64,000 nucleotides of DNA from Isochrysis galbana (Eukaryota > Haptophyta > Isochrysidales > Isochrysidaceae), in contig CM030937.1 of NCBI GenBank assembly GCA_018136815.1, positions 1,228,253 through 1,292,252 of the forward strand. Direction: 5' to 3'. The translations under genes and the position numbers were made by a program. Shown here piece after piece: positions 8,322 to 18,407 of this stretch (position 1 is the stretch's first letter; each line of letters opens with the position of its first letter). Below the pieces are notes generated by a model. That model did no database searches, was not told the DNA's origin, and worked only from the letters and a program-made list of their open reading frames with translations.

Positions 8322-10850
8322 ATGGCGCTGCTCAGCCTCGTCACCGCCGCCGCCTCGGCCTACGCGCTGAGTGCGCGCGCGCCGCTGGGCGCGTCGCAGC
8401 GCGCGGGGGTGCGCATGTCCGACGCCAAGCCGTTCGACCAGGAGAAGTTCATCGCTGAGTCCAAGGAGATGCGGCTGAAGCACCTGGAGGAGCAGGCGAG
8501 AGGCCCCTTTGGGGGTGGGGGGGGGGAAGCCTTCCCTTCCTTCTCTCTGGGGAAGTGTGGGAGGGAAAAGGAGGGTCAGGGAGGAACGGAAGGACGGGGC
8601 CGAGAATGAAGGGCTGCGAGGTGAAAGGACTGGCAAGAAGATGGGCGGCAAGGGGAGGGGGGCGGGGGGGGGGCAGCCCGGTAGGGCTAGGGAGGGGAGG
8701 GGGAGGGAGAAAGCGGCCGAGGGCAAGGGAAGCAGGGAGCGGGTGAGGCATGGGGCGATGGAGTGAAAGGGATGCGAAAATGGCTGCGGCGTGTACTGAT
8801 GGGAGGGGAGAGGCAGACGACGAGGGAGGTCTCGCACATAGTTGCGAGAGGGCTGGTGTCCCAGCAGCCAAGCCCGAGCGTAATGGGAGGCAGAGGACGA
8901 AACGTGTGGAGCGAGAGGAAGGAGGAATGTGACAGGGAGGGAGGCTCGACAGAAGGAACGCGGGGAAGCCTCATCCCTGATTCTTGACCTGCTGGGAGCT
9001 CCAGCCAGGCGGCGCACCAGCGTCCCACGCGCTCTCACTAAGACCTCTAAACTTTCCCGTTGCACATAGGCCATGTGGGCCCTCAAGATCTCGTGCGAGA
9101 ACTACGAGAATGCCGTCTTCCCCAACGCCATGATTGCGGGCGACTGCGTCATCACCCATCTCCTCCACCGCCTTGGCTACCTTCAGAACGGCAAGTGCAA
9201 GGTATTGCCTCTCTGAGGCTGCTGCCCACCATGCAGGCTGCATGATGACCCTTTACCGCAACCTGCATAGGTCATGGTTGTCGACACCTTCCACCTCTTC
9301 CCTGAGACGATGGAGTTCCTCAAGGAGATCGAGGACCACTATGGGTTTAAGGCCGAGGTCTTCTGCGCTGATGGTATCCCGGTTGGCGACAAGGCAGCTT
9401 TCGACAAGCGCTACGGCGCCGACCTGTGGAAGGAGGACATCGAACAGTACGATAAGGTGCGGGCATGCTTCCAATTGGCCTTGCCGGGCGAGTCCATGTG
9501 ACTTCCCGCCTGCCCGTCAGTTACCGCACGTTCGTGTTGTTGCCCGCCCGCCCCTCCAGGTCTGCAAGGTTGAGCCGTTCCAGCGCGGCCTCAAGACGCT
9601 CAACACCGATTGCATGATCAACGGCCGCACCAGGTGGCAAGGCTTCGAGCGTGCGTGGATCGACCAGTTCGAGAATGCGCCAATTGGTGGCGGCCTCGCC
9701 AAGTGCAACCCGATCGCCTACTGGACTTTCGAGGTGTGCTTAGCACTAGGGCAGGCGGCCATCGGACCCGCCAATGGCCCGTCCGGTCAAAGCGAACCGG
9801 CCATTGTGTCAAAGAGCCATTTCACGCTGAGGTACTTTCGAGGCCTAGCGCCAATCACATCGTTCCATAGTGATGACAATGAGTTCTTTCCGCTGGCTGC
9901 GCGGTCCCTCAGGACACTTTCGATTACATTGCCAAGTATAATGTGCCGTCGCACCCGCTCCATGCCAAGGGCTACCCGTCGATTGGCGATGCCAAGGACA
10001 CCATCCCCATCCCTGAGGACGGCTCCGTCCGCTGGGTTAACAACAAGTGGGAGGGCGATATGACCAAGTGGTGTGACTACGCTACCGAGCGCAAGGTACG
10101 TGTAAATGCTGCGCGAGGAAGCCTCGCTGAGCAGGCAGAGGTTCAAGTGCACAAGGCGTCTGCCCGACGCCTCCGCCGCATCGTTCTTCTCGAGCTACTA
10201 GCACCTCTCTCATTCTGGTCGCGCATCCCCTTCCCGGGCTTCAGGGCCGCTTCGTTGGTCTCGCCAACAAGGACGGCTCGACCAAGACCGAGTGCGGCAT
10301 CCATGTTGCCGGTGCCGAGAAGACATTCGACCGTGACCTCTGGGACACGTCAGAGAGCGTGCAGACCCTCGCCTCGCCAGAGGAGGTCATCGCTCTCAAG
10401 GAGTCGGGCAAGGAGGCTGTCGTGGTCGTCTATGCGCCCTGGTGTCAGTTCTGCCAGGTGCGTGCCGCGCTTTTGCGCGGCATGCAGCGGTTGTTGGCAC
10501 ATCTCCAATCTACGCGCCCAAACAGCTAGTCATAGGCTTCCATAGCACATCAGCTCTGCGGCAACTGCTGGCGGATGTCCTGCTGCTCACTTTTGCCCTC
10601 ACATCCATTCGCGTTCCTGCAGGCTATGGAGGAGGAGTACGACAAGCTCGCTGCTGAGACGGGCCTCCCGATTTACAAGTTCCGTGGCGACGAGGAGCGC
10701 GAGTTTGTCGAGAAGAACATGAACACCAAGTCGTTCCCCACCATCAACTACATCGGCACCGACGGCACTGCCACCAAATATGAGTCGGAGGACCGCTCCG
10801 TTGCCGCTATGGCCGCCTTCGCCAAGGCGGGAGGCAAGGTTGCCGCTTAA
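8322..10850 (+). CDS. APR-B: APS reductase, Fe-S-free APR-B type, with thioredoxin domain
   Basis: Seven exons (8322-8495, 9070-9201, 9271-9456, 9560-9733, 9913-10095, 10245-10457, 10623-10850), every junction in phase 0, 429 residues. It reduces adenylylsulfate to sulfite in plastid sulfate assimilation. An N-terminal signal-like segment (MALLSLVTAAASAYALSARAP) suggests plastid import. The reductase domain spans about 60-320, with VMVVDTFHLFPET and the catalytic Cys300 in KTECGIH. The cysteines that hold the [4Fe-4S] cluster in plant and bacterial APR are missing: the CC pair reads VC at 165-166 and the CxxC reads Asp248-x-x-Asp251 (SIGDAKDT). This is the hallmark of APR-B. A C-terminal thioredoxin/glutaredoxin-like domain carries WCQFC (349-353), which supplies electrons. 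Introns 2-6 are GT-AG; intron 1 needs a GC donor (CAG|GCGAGA) to keep phase. Confidence 0.95.
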
Positions 10851-11288
10851 TTTCAACGGCATGATGCCAAGCCTGCACATGGCATTCGGTGCCGTTGCTC
10901 CGGTTCAAGCCAAAATGCTGCTAGTTCCGTTCGAGCGTCCGAGCATGCCCAACCAAGTGCAAGGGCGGCACTGTTCTTGCACGCGATGCAGCACTGCGTA
11001 TTTGTGTGTGCGCCTCCGTATCGGACCGCGATAGCTTTTGGCCGTGCATGCGTTTACTATCTCCGTGTCGCGGGCTGCTGCTACAGCGGCCGGCGCCGGC
11101 GGCAGTAGGGGCGGGACGGCAAAAGAAATCGTTGAATGAGCGCACACGCGCAATTATTCATGGCGCGGGCGCGCAACATTCCCTCCAATTCGCAATTCGG
11201 GCTTTGCCTCTCCTTCACCTTAGATATCTCGCGCGCGCGCTCTTTAGAGGCGGCTTGGAGCATGACGATTGTGCGAAGTGGGGGGGAG
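10851..11288. other. 3' flank of the APR gene
   Basis: Presumed 3' UTR and spacer. No AATAAA is obvious. Short frames on both strands show no domain. I see no feature here. Confidence 0.4.
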
Positions 11289-12264
<976 letters not shown>

Positions 12265-12338
12265 TGTGTGTCGTAACGAGGCGAGCCTCGTCCGTAGATG
12301 GCGCGCCGAGCGGAGACGCACCGGCGGCTGACTGTTGT

Positions 12339-12480
12339 ATTCACGCCTCCTGGCATGAATATTTCGGCATGGGTACGTGCCTTCGTCGTTATATATCGTC
12401 TTCTATGTTCGTCTTGGTCACTCAAGGCGTGCAGATTCGGATTCTCCCTGGGCTCAAATCCTGGTCCGCCGATTTTCGTC
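12339..12480 (-). repeat. Dispersed repeat ending AATACAACA, copy 1
   Basis: About 140 bp that matches 41418-41559 in the opposite orientation: shared blocks include GAGCCCAGGGAGAAT, CCGAATCTGCACGCCTTG, GAACATAGAAGACG and CGAAATATTCATGCC. Both copies lose similarity right after AATACAACA, so that is an element end. The TATATA motif and a CA end are compatible with an LTR end; a B-box-like CTCAAATCC makes a SINE possible. It looks like a fossil. Confidence 0.65.
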
Positions 12481-12608
12481 TCGAAATTCGAAGATTTGAG
12501 TTTTATTTTTACTGTCACGGTAATTGTCCACGCGTTTAAGGTAAGAAATGCAGGTTGAGAGAAGGAGTTCTTCAATGAGGGAGGCGGAGCTCTTTAGAGC
12601 TCCAACCT

Positions 12609-12960
12609 CAACTAACTTTATAGTCAGTTGCCATGGAGCGCGCCGCCGCTCCCCTCCTCTCCTTCGGGCCCCCCGCCGAGGGCGGCCCCCCAACCCCCAT
12701 GGAGCAGTCGCTGGCGAAGCGGCCGCGCCCGCCGTCAGAGGCCGAGCAGGTGCGCGCGACCCCCGTCGCGCCACACGGCCCGTGGCTCCGGCCACACACA
12801 GTCGCCAACCCGCGCGACGCGAGTGCGCGCACATACTTTTTCACTGGGAAAGTGTCCCCGGAGTGGGGAGTGGGCCGTCCAGTGTGCTGTATCCCGATCC
12901 CAGAACACCCACGAGCCGTCACACGTGCTGCGGTAACCACCATGGTGGGCACCACATGAA
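12609..12960 (+). mobile_element. LINE-type 5' end with ORF1 start (fragment)
   Basis: A hairpin (CAACTAACT / AGTCAGTTG, 12609-12630) is followed two bases later by ATGGAGCGCGCC. The frame from 12633 starts MERAAAPLLSF and later reads KRPRPPSEAEQ, then degenerates. ATGGAGCGCGC starts recur at 14741 (minus), 40323, 44675 and 45554 (minus). Only the copy at 13.1-14.7 kb has a long ORF1, from which the family is named. This copy points toward it, so the two converge. No further LINE domain is visible here. Confidence 0.6.
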
Positions 12961-13029
12961 AAAGTTTCGCTACCAGAACAGATTAGACAACACCTGCACT
13001 CACCGTCTCACCTCACAGCCCTTCCCCCC

Positions 13030-14790
13030 AGCTTGTGTTTCGCTCCATTCAAATTGTATGTCGCAATCTTAAGACTATTACTATTCACCGTGGCGGTATA
13101 GGCAGCTTGCTCCGTTAACACAGTAGCCTGGATAGGCTTTATTGGGTTTCAGATTGCATTTGACCATACATATTTGCTTGCCCGTAGCGGGGTCCTTTGC
13201 CCAACATCCGGGGATGTCGTGGCTGGATGAGCATATGAGCATTGGACGATTTGCCGTCCTTTCGTGCGGTTATTCTTGCATTCTCCCGCCATGAATCGGC
13301 GGCATGGTGTCGCCGCTCCAAGCCCCATCAGGGCCCTGAAATCCATGGCGTTGCTAGCGTCCCTTTGGCGCTTGCGCTGATCCGCTTTCGCTTTGTCCTG
13401 TTCGCATGTACATTGGCGAAAGCTGACCTGGTTTTTGCGTAAGAAGGATATTGCCCACGGCTTATCGTATCCTTTGCACCCCCCGGGGGTACCGTGGATG
13501 GCTATTTCTCCCTCCGGAGTAACGCATTCGACCGAAGAACGGACCGCGTAGTCTAGATTGAAGTTCTCTCCGTCGTCGAGAGTTATGTGGAAATTGCGTG
13601 GGAAGCGGTGTCCCAAGGCGGATGTGTCCGTGTAGACGTAAAAGTGCCAAATCGGGCGTTTGCCCGACTCAGCCTTCGTGATCCCTTCCACAGTGGTCTT
13701 GGCGCGTTGTTGGTTTCCCCTTAGTACGTGGAAACCTTCGCGTTCCAATGCGCTCGCTAGGTGCCGAGTTTTCGTTTTGTAGGCCTTAACCGGGTCGAAG
13801 ATGCGAAATACAATGTAAGTCGCCACCTCCTTCAGCGAGGACCGGATGGCGCTAGACTTGCGCGGAGCCGAGTCGGCTAGAGCGCCGTATGTAACTGTAA
13901 ATTCGTGAGAGACACCTGAGAGGGCCGCTTGGAGCTTGTCGCCATAGGCGGCTTTGAATTGATCGTGAGCGTCCTCATCGACGTAGAAAATCCAAGGACC
14001 TTTGCGTCCTTTGTCCATGCCATCCGGGGTGGCATCCAAGCCCTCGAGCTTGGAGAGAAGGTACTTCATATAGGTTGCCACATCCTCGCTTTTGATGTCC
14101 TTTTTGTCATCAGCTAGTTGCGCTAGCTGTATGAAGAATGGAGTGTCGTCCGGTTCTTCCTCCTCATCATGAGGGGGTGAGGCAAATTGTGTGGTGTTGT
14201 GTTGAGGCGGAATTGGCTCCGATTGTGGGTCCGCCCGCTTGCGCGAGGGCGGCGGGTGGAGCTTGGCTTGTTGAGGTGGGGCTTGTCTTGCTTCTTGAAG
14301 GAGTTTCCCTTTGGGGCCGGCCGCCTCAGCGTAGGATTTCTGTGGATTGATGTTTGAGGGGTTGGAAGCCGTAAAGGCCCCAGGAATTGTTTGTTGTGTC
14401 AAGTGCCCGCCCACGAGGGGTGCACTGCTGGTAGGAGTTGCCACCATGGGGGTGGCAGCCAGGCTGCCACCCACCATGGGGAGTCCTTGTTGTACTGGCA
14501 AGCCAGTGGGGGCAGGCGGCAGAGCCAGAGACTGGCTCTGCTGGTCTGCAGGGAACAGGGCTCTCCCCGTTCCCTGCTTCTGAGCCTGGTGGGGAGGCGA
14601 GGGAGGCAGGATCATGTCGACGTCGCTGTCGGTTAGGGGGGCGGCCTGTGAGCGCTTCGGCTCCGGCGGCTTGGGGCGGCCCCTGTGGGGCGTCGTGACG
14701 GCAGAGGGCTGGGGATCAGGAGCGGTCGGCGCGCGCTCCATCGCTCGAACTATAACAATAGTTTTCTGCCGCGGGAAGCAGAAGAAGACG
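13030..14790 (-). mobile_element. Non-LTR retrotransposon (LINE) with ORF1 and start of ORF2
   Basis: On the minus strand a hairpin (AACTAT / ATAGTT, 14748-14763) precedes ORF1 (14741-13149). About 75 nt after the ORF1 stop, near 13075-13035, the minus strand encodes LKIATYNLNGAKHK, the characteristic first strand of an AP-type endonuclease domain that opens LINE ORF2. The match stops at about 13030, so ORF2 is nearly all missing. ORF1 has no break, so the insertion or its loss of ORF2 is probably recent. No target duplication could be recognised. Confidence 0.75.
13149..14741 (-). CDS. LINE ORF1 protein with C-terminal CCCH-type zinc finger
   Basis: 530 residues from the ATG at 14741 (MERAPTAPDPQPS). 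The first 200 or so residues are Pro/Gln/Ala-rich and disordered, with a likely nuclear signal (KPPEPKRSQ). A folded middle part follows (from DDTPFFIQLAQLADDKKD) with a region reading WHFYVYTDTSALGHRFP, which I do not recognise as a known RRM. Near the end Cys480, Cys488, Cys501 and His505 (CRRFMAGEC ... CSYAHP) form a CCCH finger with a longer-than-usual middle spacing. LINE ORF1 proteins bind element RNA; more common ones carry CCHC knuckles, so the CCCH finger is a distinguishing point. The identification as ORF1 rests on the endonuclease start just downstream. The frame is open further upstream, but no ATG lies there. Confidence 0.7.
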   Translation of the reverse strand: MERAPTAPDPQPSAVTTPHRGRPKPPEPKRSQAAPLTDSDVDMILPPSPPHQAQKQGTGRALFPADQQSQSLALPPAPTGLPVQQGLPMVGGSLAATPMVATPTSSAPLVGGHLTQQTIPGAFTASNPSNINPQKSYAEAAGPKGKLLQEARQAPPQQAKLHPPPSRKRADPQSEPIPPQHNTTQFASPPHDEEEEPDDTPFFIQLAQLADDKKDIKSEDVATYMKYLLSKLEGLDATPDGMDKGRKGPWIFYVDEDAHDQFKAAYGDKLQAALSGVSHEFTVTYGALADSAPRKSSAIRSSLKEVATYIVFRIFDPVKAYKTKTRHLASALEREGFHVLRGNQQRAKTTVEGITKAESGKRPIWHFYVYTDTSALGHRFPRNFHITLDDGENFNLDYAVRSSVECVTPEGEIAIHGTPGGCKGYDKPWAISFLRKNQVSFRQCTCEQDKAKADQRKRQRDASNAMDFRALMGLGAATPCRRFMAGECKNNRTKGRQIVQCSYAHPATTSPDVGQRTPLRASKYVWSNAI

Positions 14791-15825
14791 CGTATGAACA
14801 CGAACGAACACGGGGCGATGAGGGAATACACTCGGAAACTATGGGAACAAGGGGGAAACTAATGGAACGGGAAGGGAGCGGGCACCGGCGAATGCGGGAG
14901 GCTCTCCGACCCTCTCTGTGGCCAAGGGAACAAGGGAACGCCGCGAAGACATGAGAGAATGGAGAATGGAAGGAAGGGATCCCGGCTGCGAGTCATGCGC
15001 GCGGGAACTCGGGTCGGGAGGAGAGGGGAGGAGCGGGGTGTGGGGGAGACACGCTCTAAAGATAGAGCTCGCGACGGGAGAGGGGAGGGAGGCAGGGCGC
15101 GGGAAAGTAGGGACGCTCTAAGGGTAGAGCGTGCGGCGTGATGCGGCTCCCTTTATCCACGGCAGGTGGGATATTGAGTTAACCCGGGAGTCATCATACC
15201 TGTTGACCCCCGCCTCCTGTTCCCTCCCCCTCCCTCCCCTGCCCCTGCTCCTGCTCTTCTCCGCTCAGAGTCAGAGGACAGAGACAGACAGAGGACCGAG
15301 GCGGCATAAGCATAATAAATGCGTAGAGCGTAGAGCAGTGCTTTTTTACTCTTTAAATACCCACTGTATTAAACTAGTATTTATCTTGATATTAATTAAG
15401 TTAAATGGCATAAAACAAAAAATCACCTGGTCCTCTTTTGCTCTTTTGACGGAACGCGACACGCGACACGCGACCTTTGGCCTTTGGGCGTGTGTTGTGT
15501 TGAGGCGGTGGCGGTGGCGCCCAAAAAAAATTTGTTGTCCGTTACTTCGGACAGCGAGCTGCGAGTGAGAGGTGGAGGCGGGTGAGTGGGCCCTCTCCTG
15601 CCAGAATGCCACAAGGTGGGCTTGCACTGCTTGCCCCTGCCCGCGTGTCGCCCTACCACTGCACAGTAGAGCAGTAGAGAGGAGAGCGAGGAGCGAGGGG
15701 GAGAGAAAGATACCGGTAGGGGAGGTGGCGGCCGGAGTCCGCGCAGCAGCAGGGGGAGGAGGGGAAAAGGGAGGGGAGTAGGAGTTGAGGGCGAGAGACG
15801 TTTCGTGTCGGCGGCCGCGCTGCCG
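14791..15825. other. Spacer and 5' flank of the docking-complex gene
   Basis: Purine-rich (GGGA) stretches at 14860-15120 with two short stem-loops, GCTCTAAAGATAGAGC (15053) and GCTCTAAGGGTAGAGC (15114). An AT-rich patch lies at 15310-15420. The piece CCTCTTTTG..ACGGAACGCGAC (about 15430-15460) returns at 57715-57735 and marks a dispersed repeat. The rest is the likely promoter of the gene at 15826. No gene is called. Confidence 0.45.
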
Positions 15826-17451
15826 ATGGGGAGGCTCCAGACCAAGACTCGCTCGGCGGGTGCTCACGAGGAGGAGGTGGCGGAACTGCAGCGACGCTTT
15901 AATGCGCTGGCTGAACAGCGCAAGGCGGCGAGCGACAATCCCGCCTCCATCCTCAGCCGAGACCTCACGATGAGCCGGCTCTCGACGTCACGCTCGCTCG
16001 CCTCGATCCAGCCTCAGGACAAGCAAGAGATGGAGGCGGAGATCAAGCGGCTCGACGAGCAGATTATCGAGTTGCGGAAGCGGCACGATAATCTCCATCA
16101 CGCCAACGGCCTTAAGCGCAAAGAGATCGATTTCCTCGCCGACAAGCTCAAGGAGCTGCACATGTCGTCGTCCCAGGGTGACGACAAGCCACAGCAGCAG
16201 CTTGCTCACATGGAGCAGCAGCTCCTGATGCAGGCGACGCGGTATGAGGAGGCACATCGTGCAAGATTGACTTTCGAGCACATCATCGATCGGCTGAAGC
16301 GAGAACGGCTGGAGTACCCCGGCGAGCTCAAAGCGATTGAGTCGACGCTAAGCCAGAAGGAGGCGGAGTATGAGCAGCTCCTCCTGATGTCGCACGAGGC
16401 GAATATGTCCAAAGAGCTGGCCAAGCAAGAGCTGGCAAAATTCGAGGCGCTCGTTGGCGAGGAGCGTAAGCTGCGCGAGAAGGATCTGCAGCAACGCCGG
16501 CAGATCCTGCAAAAGAAGCAGCAGGTGGCGATTGAGCTGGAGCGGAACGAAAAGGAGCGACGGGCTGCCCTCCACGATTCTGCACATCGCCAAGGGGAGG
16601 ATTCGGCCAAGATGCAGGCCGAGGCGACACAGCAGCTCATCGACGCGGAGGAGGCAAAAATCCAGGCCTACGAGGAAGCGTTTTCCCAAATAAAAGAGGC
16701 CACGGGAGTGGCCGACGTGAGTGAGGTAATTCAGAAGTTTTTGACGCAAGAGGAGACACATCAGAACTTAAAGCAGATGACGGCGGAGTCGCAGAAGAAG
16801 GTTGAGGCCCTTCGCGCTGCTATCGCTTCAGAGAAGGCAGATGTGGATCAGCTGAAATATGCGGTGGCGGAGCTGGATGACGGGGTGGATCAAAAGGGTC
16901 GTGGTGATGCGGCGGTTGCAGCGCGCTCCGCCTTGGAGAAGGGGCGCCAACGCTGGAGGAAGATTTGGCGCACACATGTCAACTGCAAGGCAGCTGTTCA
17001 GCATCTAATCGATACTCTCGAGCCGCTCAAAGTAGAGGATGAAATCACAGACCCCCTCACCGACAAGACCCTGTTACCACACCTGGCGCAGATCGAGAAG
17101 AAGCTCGGCCTCATCGCAGAAGCCTTCCTTGAGGAGTCGGAGCGCCATTCCGACTTGCTCGCAAGCCAGGCTCCAGCTCCGCCGGTGGAAATGAAGCGAC
17201 CAACTTCGACGCCTCTCAACGGCTCTCGCCAAAAGGAGGAGGAGGATGAGGAGGAAGAGGACGAGTTCGAGGAGGACCTCGAGGAGGATGTTCCGGACAG
17301 GTATCAGGTGAAGAAGATGGCGTTCGCGGTCGTGGACAAACAAGCCAAGAAGAACAAGAAGAAGAAGAAGAAGGGGGGGGGCGACGAGACAGCATCACCG
17401 AACCGCCTCAACTCCATGGCGACATCCAAGGCTATGGCCTCGCTTGCATGA
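15826..17451 (+). CDS. ODAD3: Outer dynein arm docking complex coiled-coil protein (CCDC151/ODAD3-like)
   Basis: Single exon of 541 residues, almost wholly coiled coil from about 25 to 410. Features recalled from the CCDC151/ODAD3 (Chlamydomonas ODA10) and CCDC114/CCDC63 group are the block QIKEATGVADVSEVIQKF, followed by a QEETHQNL motif, and a preceding EERKLREKDLQQRR stretch. These proteins act in the docking and assembly of outer dynein arms on axonemal doublets, so motile flagella are implied. The C-terminus is unusual: a Glu/Asp run (EEEDEEEEDEFEEDLEEDV), then a Lys run (KKNKKKKKKGGG). The start is the first ATG in frame (15826); the frame is open upstream without one. CCDC114/DC2 is the main alternative, since both belong to one superfamily. 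Confidence 0.75.
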   Translation: MGRLQTKTRSAGAHEEEVAELQRRFNALAEQRKAASDNPASILSRDLTMSRLSTSRSLASIQPQDKQEMEAEIKRLDEQIIELRKRHDNLHHANGLKRKEIDFLADKLKELHMSSSQGDDKPQQQLAHMEQQLLMQATRYEEAHRARLTFEHIIDRLKRERLEYPGELKAIESTLSQKEAEYEQLLLMSHEANMSKELAKQELAKFEALVGEERKLREKDLQQRRQILQKKQQVAIELERNEKERRAALHDSAHRQGEDSAKMQAEATQQLIDAEEAKIQAYEEAFSQIKEATGVADVSEVIQKFLTQEETHQNLKQMTAESQKKVEALRAAIASEKADVDQLKYAVAELDDGVDQKGRGDAAVAARSALEKGRQRWRKIWRTHVNCKAAVQHLIDTLEPLKVEDEITDPLTDKTLLPHLAQIEKKLGLIAEAFLEESERHSDLLASQAPAPPVEMKRPTSTPLNGSRQKEEEDEEEEDEFEEDLEEDVPDRYQVKKMAFAVVDKQAKKNKKKKKKGGGDETASPNRLNSMATSKAMASLA

Positions 17452-18407
17452 GCGAACGTCAGCATTAGCGGGATCGGACTTCAACATTGCAACGGGGCAA
17501 GTTTCCAACGTACGCTGCTGTGAATAGCAAGGTAGAACTTGTTGATAACCACAAGCAGTACTCGTGGCAGCTTGCTGGCAATTGCCATACATGTATATGT
17601 GCAACACCCATGTCAAGCGTGCCACGAGCGTTATGATGCCTATGCGCGCCGATGCTTGGTAGTGATTGCGCTGCATTTCTTTCGTCCGCTGGTGCAAATT
17701 TTTTACTTGTGGAGGTAGTGTGCGCTGACGCGTAACGGCGTCTGCGTGCGTCCCGCGTGATGGGCCGTATGGCCACGGCGAGCCCTCGTCCATCCGCCTT
17801 TTGAGCGCCGCTCGGGTGCTTTCATCAACGCCTGGTTCTGTCGGACCGTCGGACCGGACTAGGGAGAGGCGCTGTTCTCTCCACGATTCCGATAAAAGCA
17901 CTCACGGAAAGCCTCATGGGGCCAACCCAGCACTCCCGACCTGAGGCCCTCGTAAAATTTAGAGACCTAGACATACAGGCCCCTCGTTTCTCACGCGCGA
18001 AGGCGCACTCTCGCAACCCATATAGGCCGCCATACTGCTATGCGCCGCCTCGCGCCGATGGCGCTGAAGGGCGCGGATCTAGCGGCCGCAAAGCAGCGGC
18101 GAATGCATTTCGCAGATCATATTCATCACTTGAGCGCATGGTGCGCTCCTACGCAATCCGTGGGGCGACCGTATGACTATAGAATTGACTCACTGGATCA
18201 CAAGCATCTGCCTTTTTTGCGCCCTTCTTCCGCGGGTTTGGTGTGTGTCCCTGACGCCAGCGGCTAGTAGCTGCTGTCTAGCAACAATACACGATATGTG
18301 ACTGTGTTCCCTGGGTTGTCCAGCTTCGCAAGAGCACGCCCACGCCCAAGAAGCATGCCCGGATATGCTCGGCCCAAGAAGCACAAATTGATGCTCCAAC
18401 CTTGAGC
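17452..18407. other. Convergent 3' flanks
   Basis: Spacer between the ends of two convergent genes (docking protein on plus, GPN1 on minus). It should contain both 3' UTRs. Small frames on both strands show no domain, and I see no RNA gene or repeat. Confidence 0.45.

Noticed and set aside
7229-8458. A 409-codon plus-strand frame upstream of and overlapping the APR start
   Set aside because: Low complexity from the C/T tract; it overlaps the well-supported APR exon 1 in another frame.
12420-12480. Possible tRNA 3' half (B-box-like CTCAAATCC)
   Set aside because: No acceptor, anticodon or D-arm can be folded around it; treated as part of a dispersed repeat.
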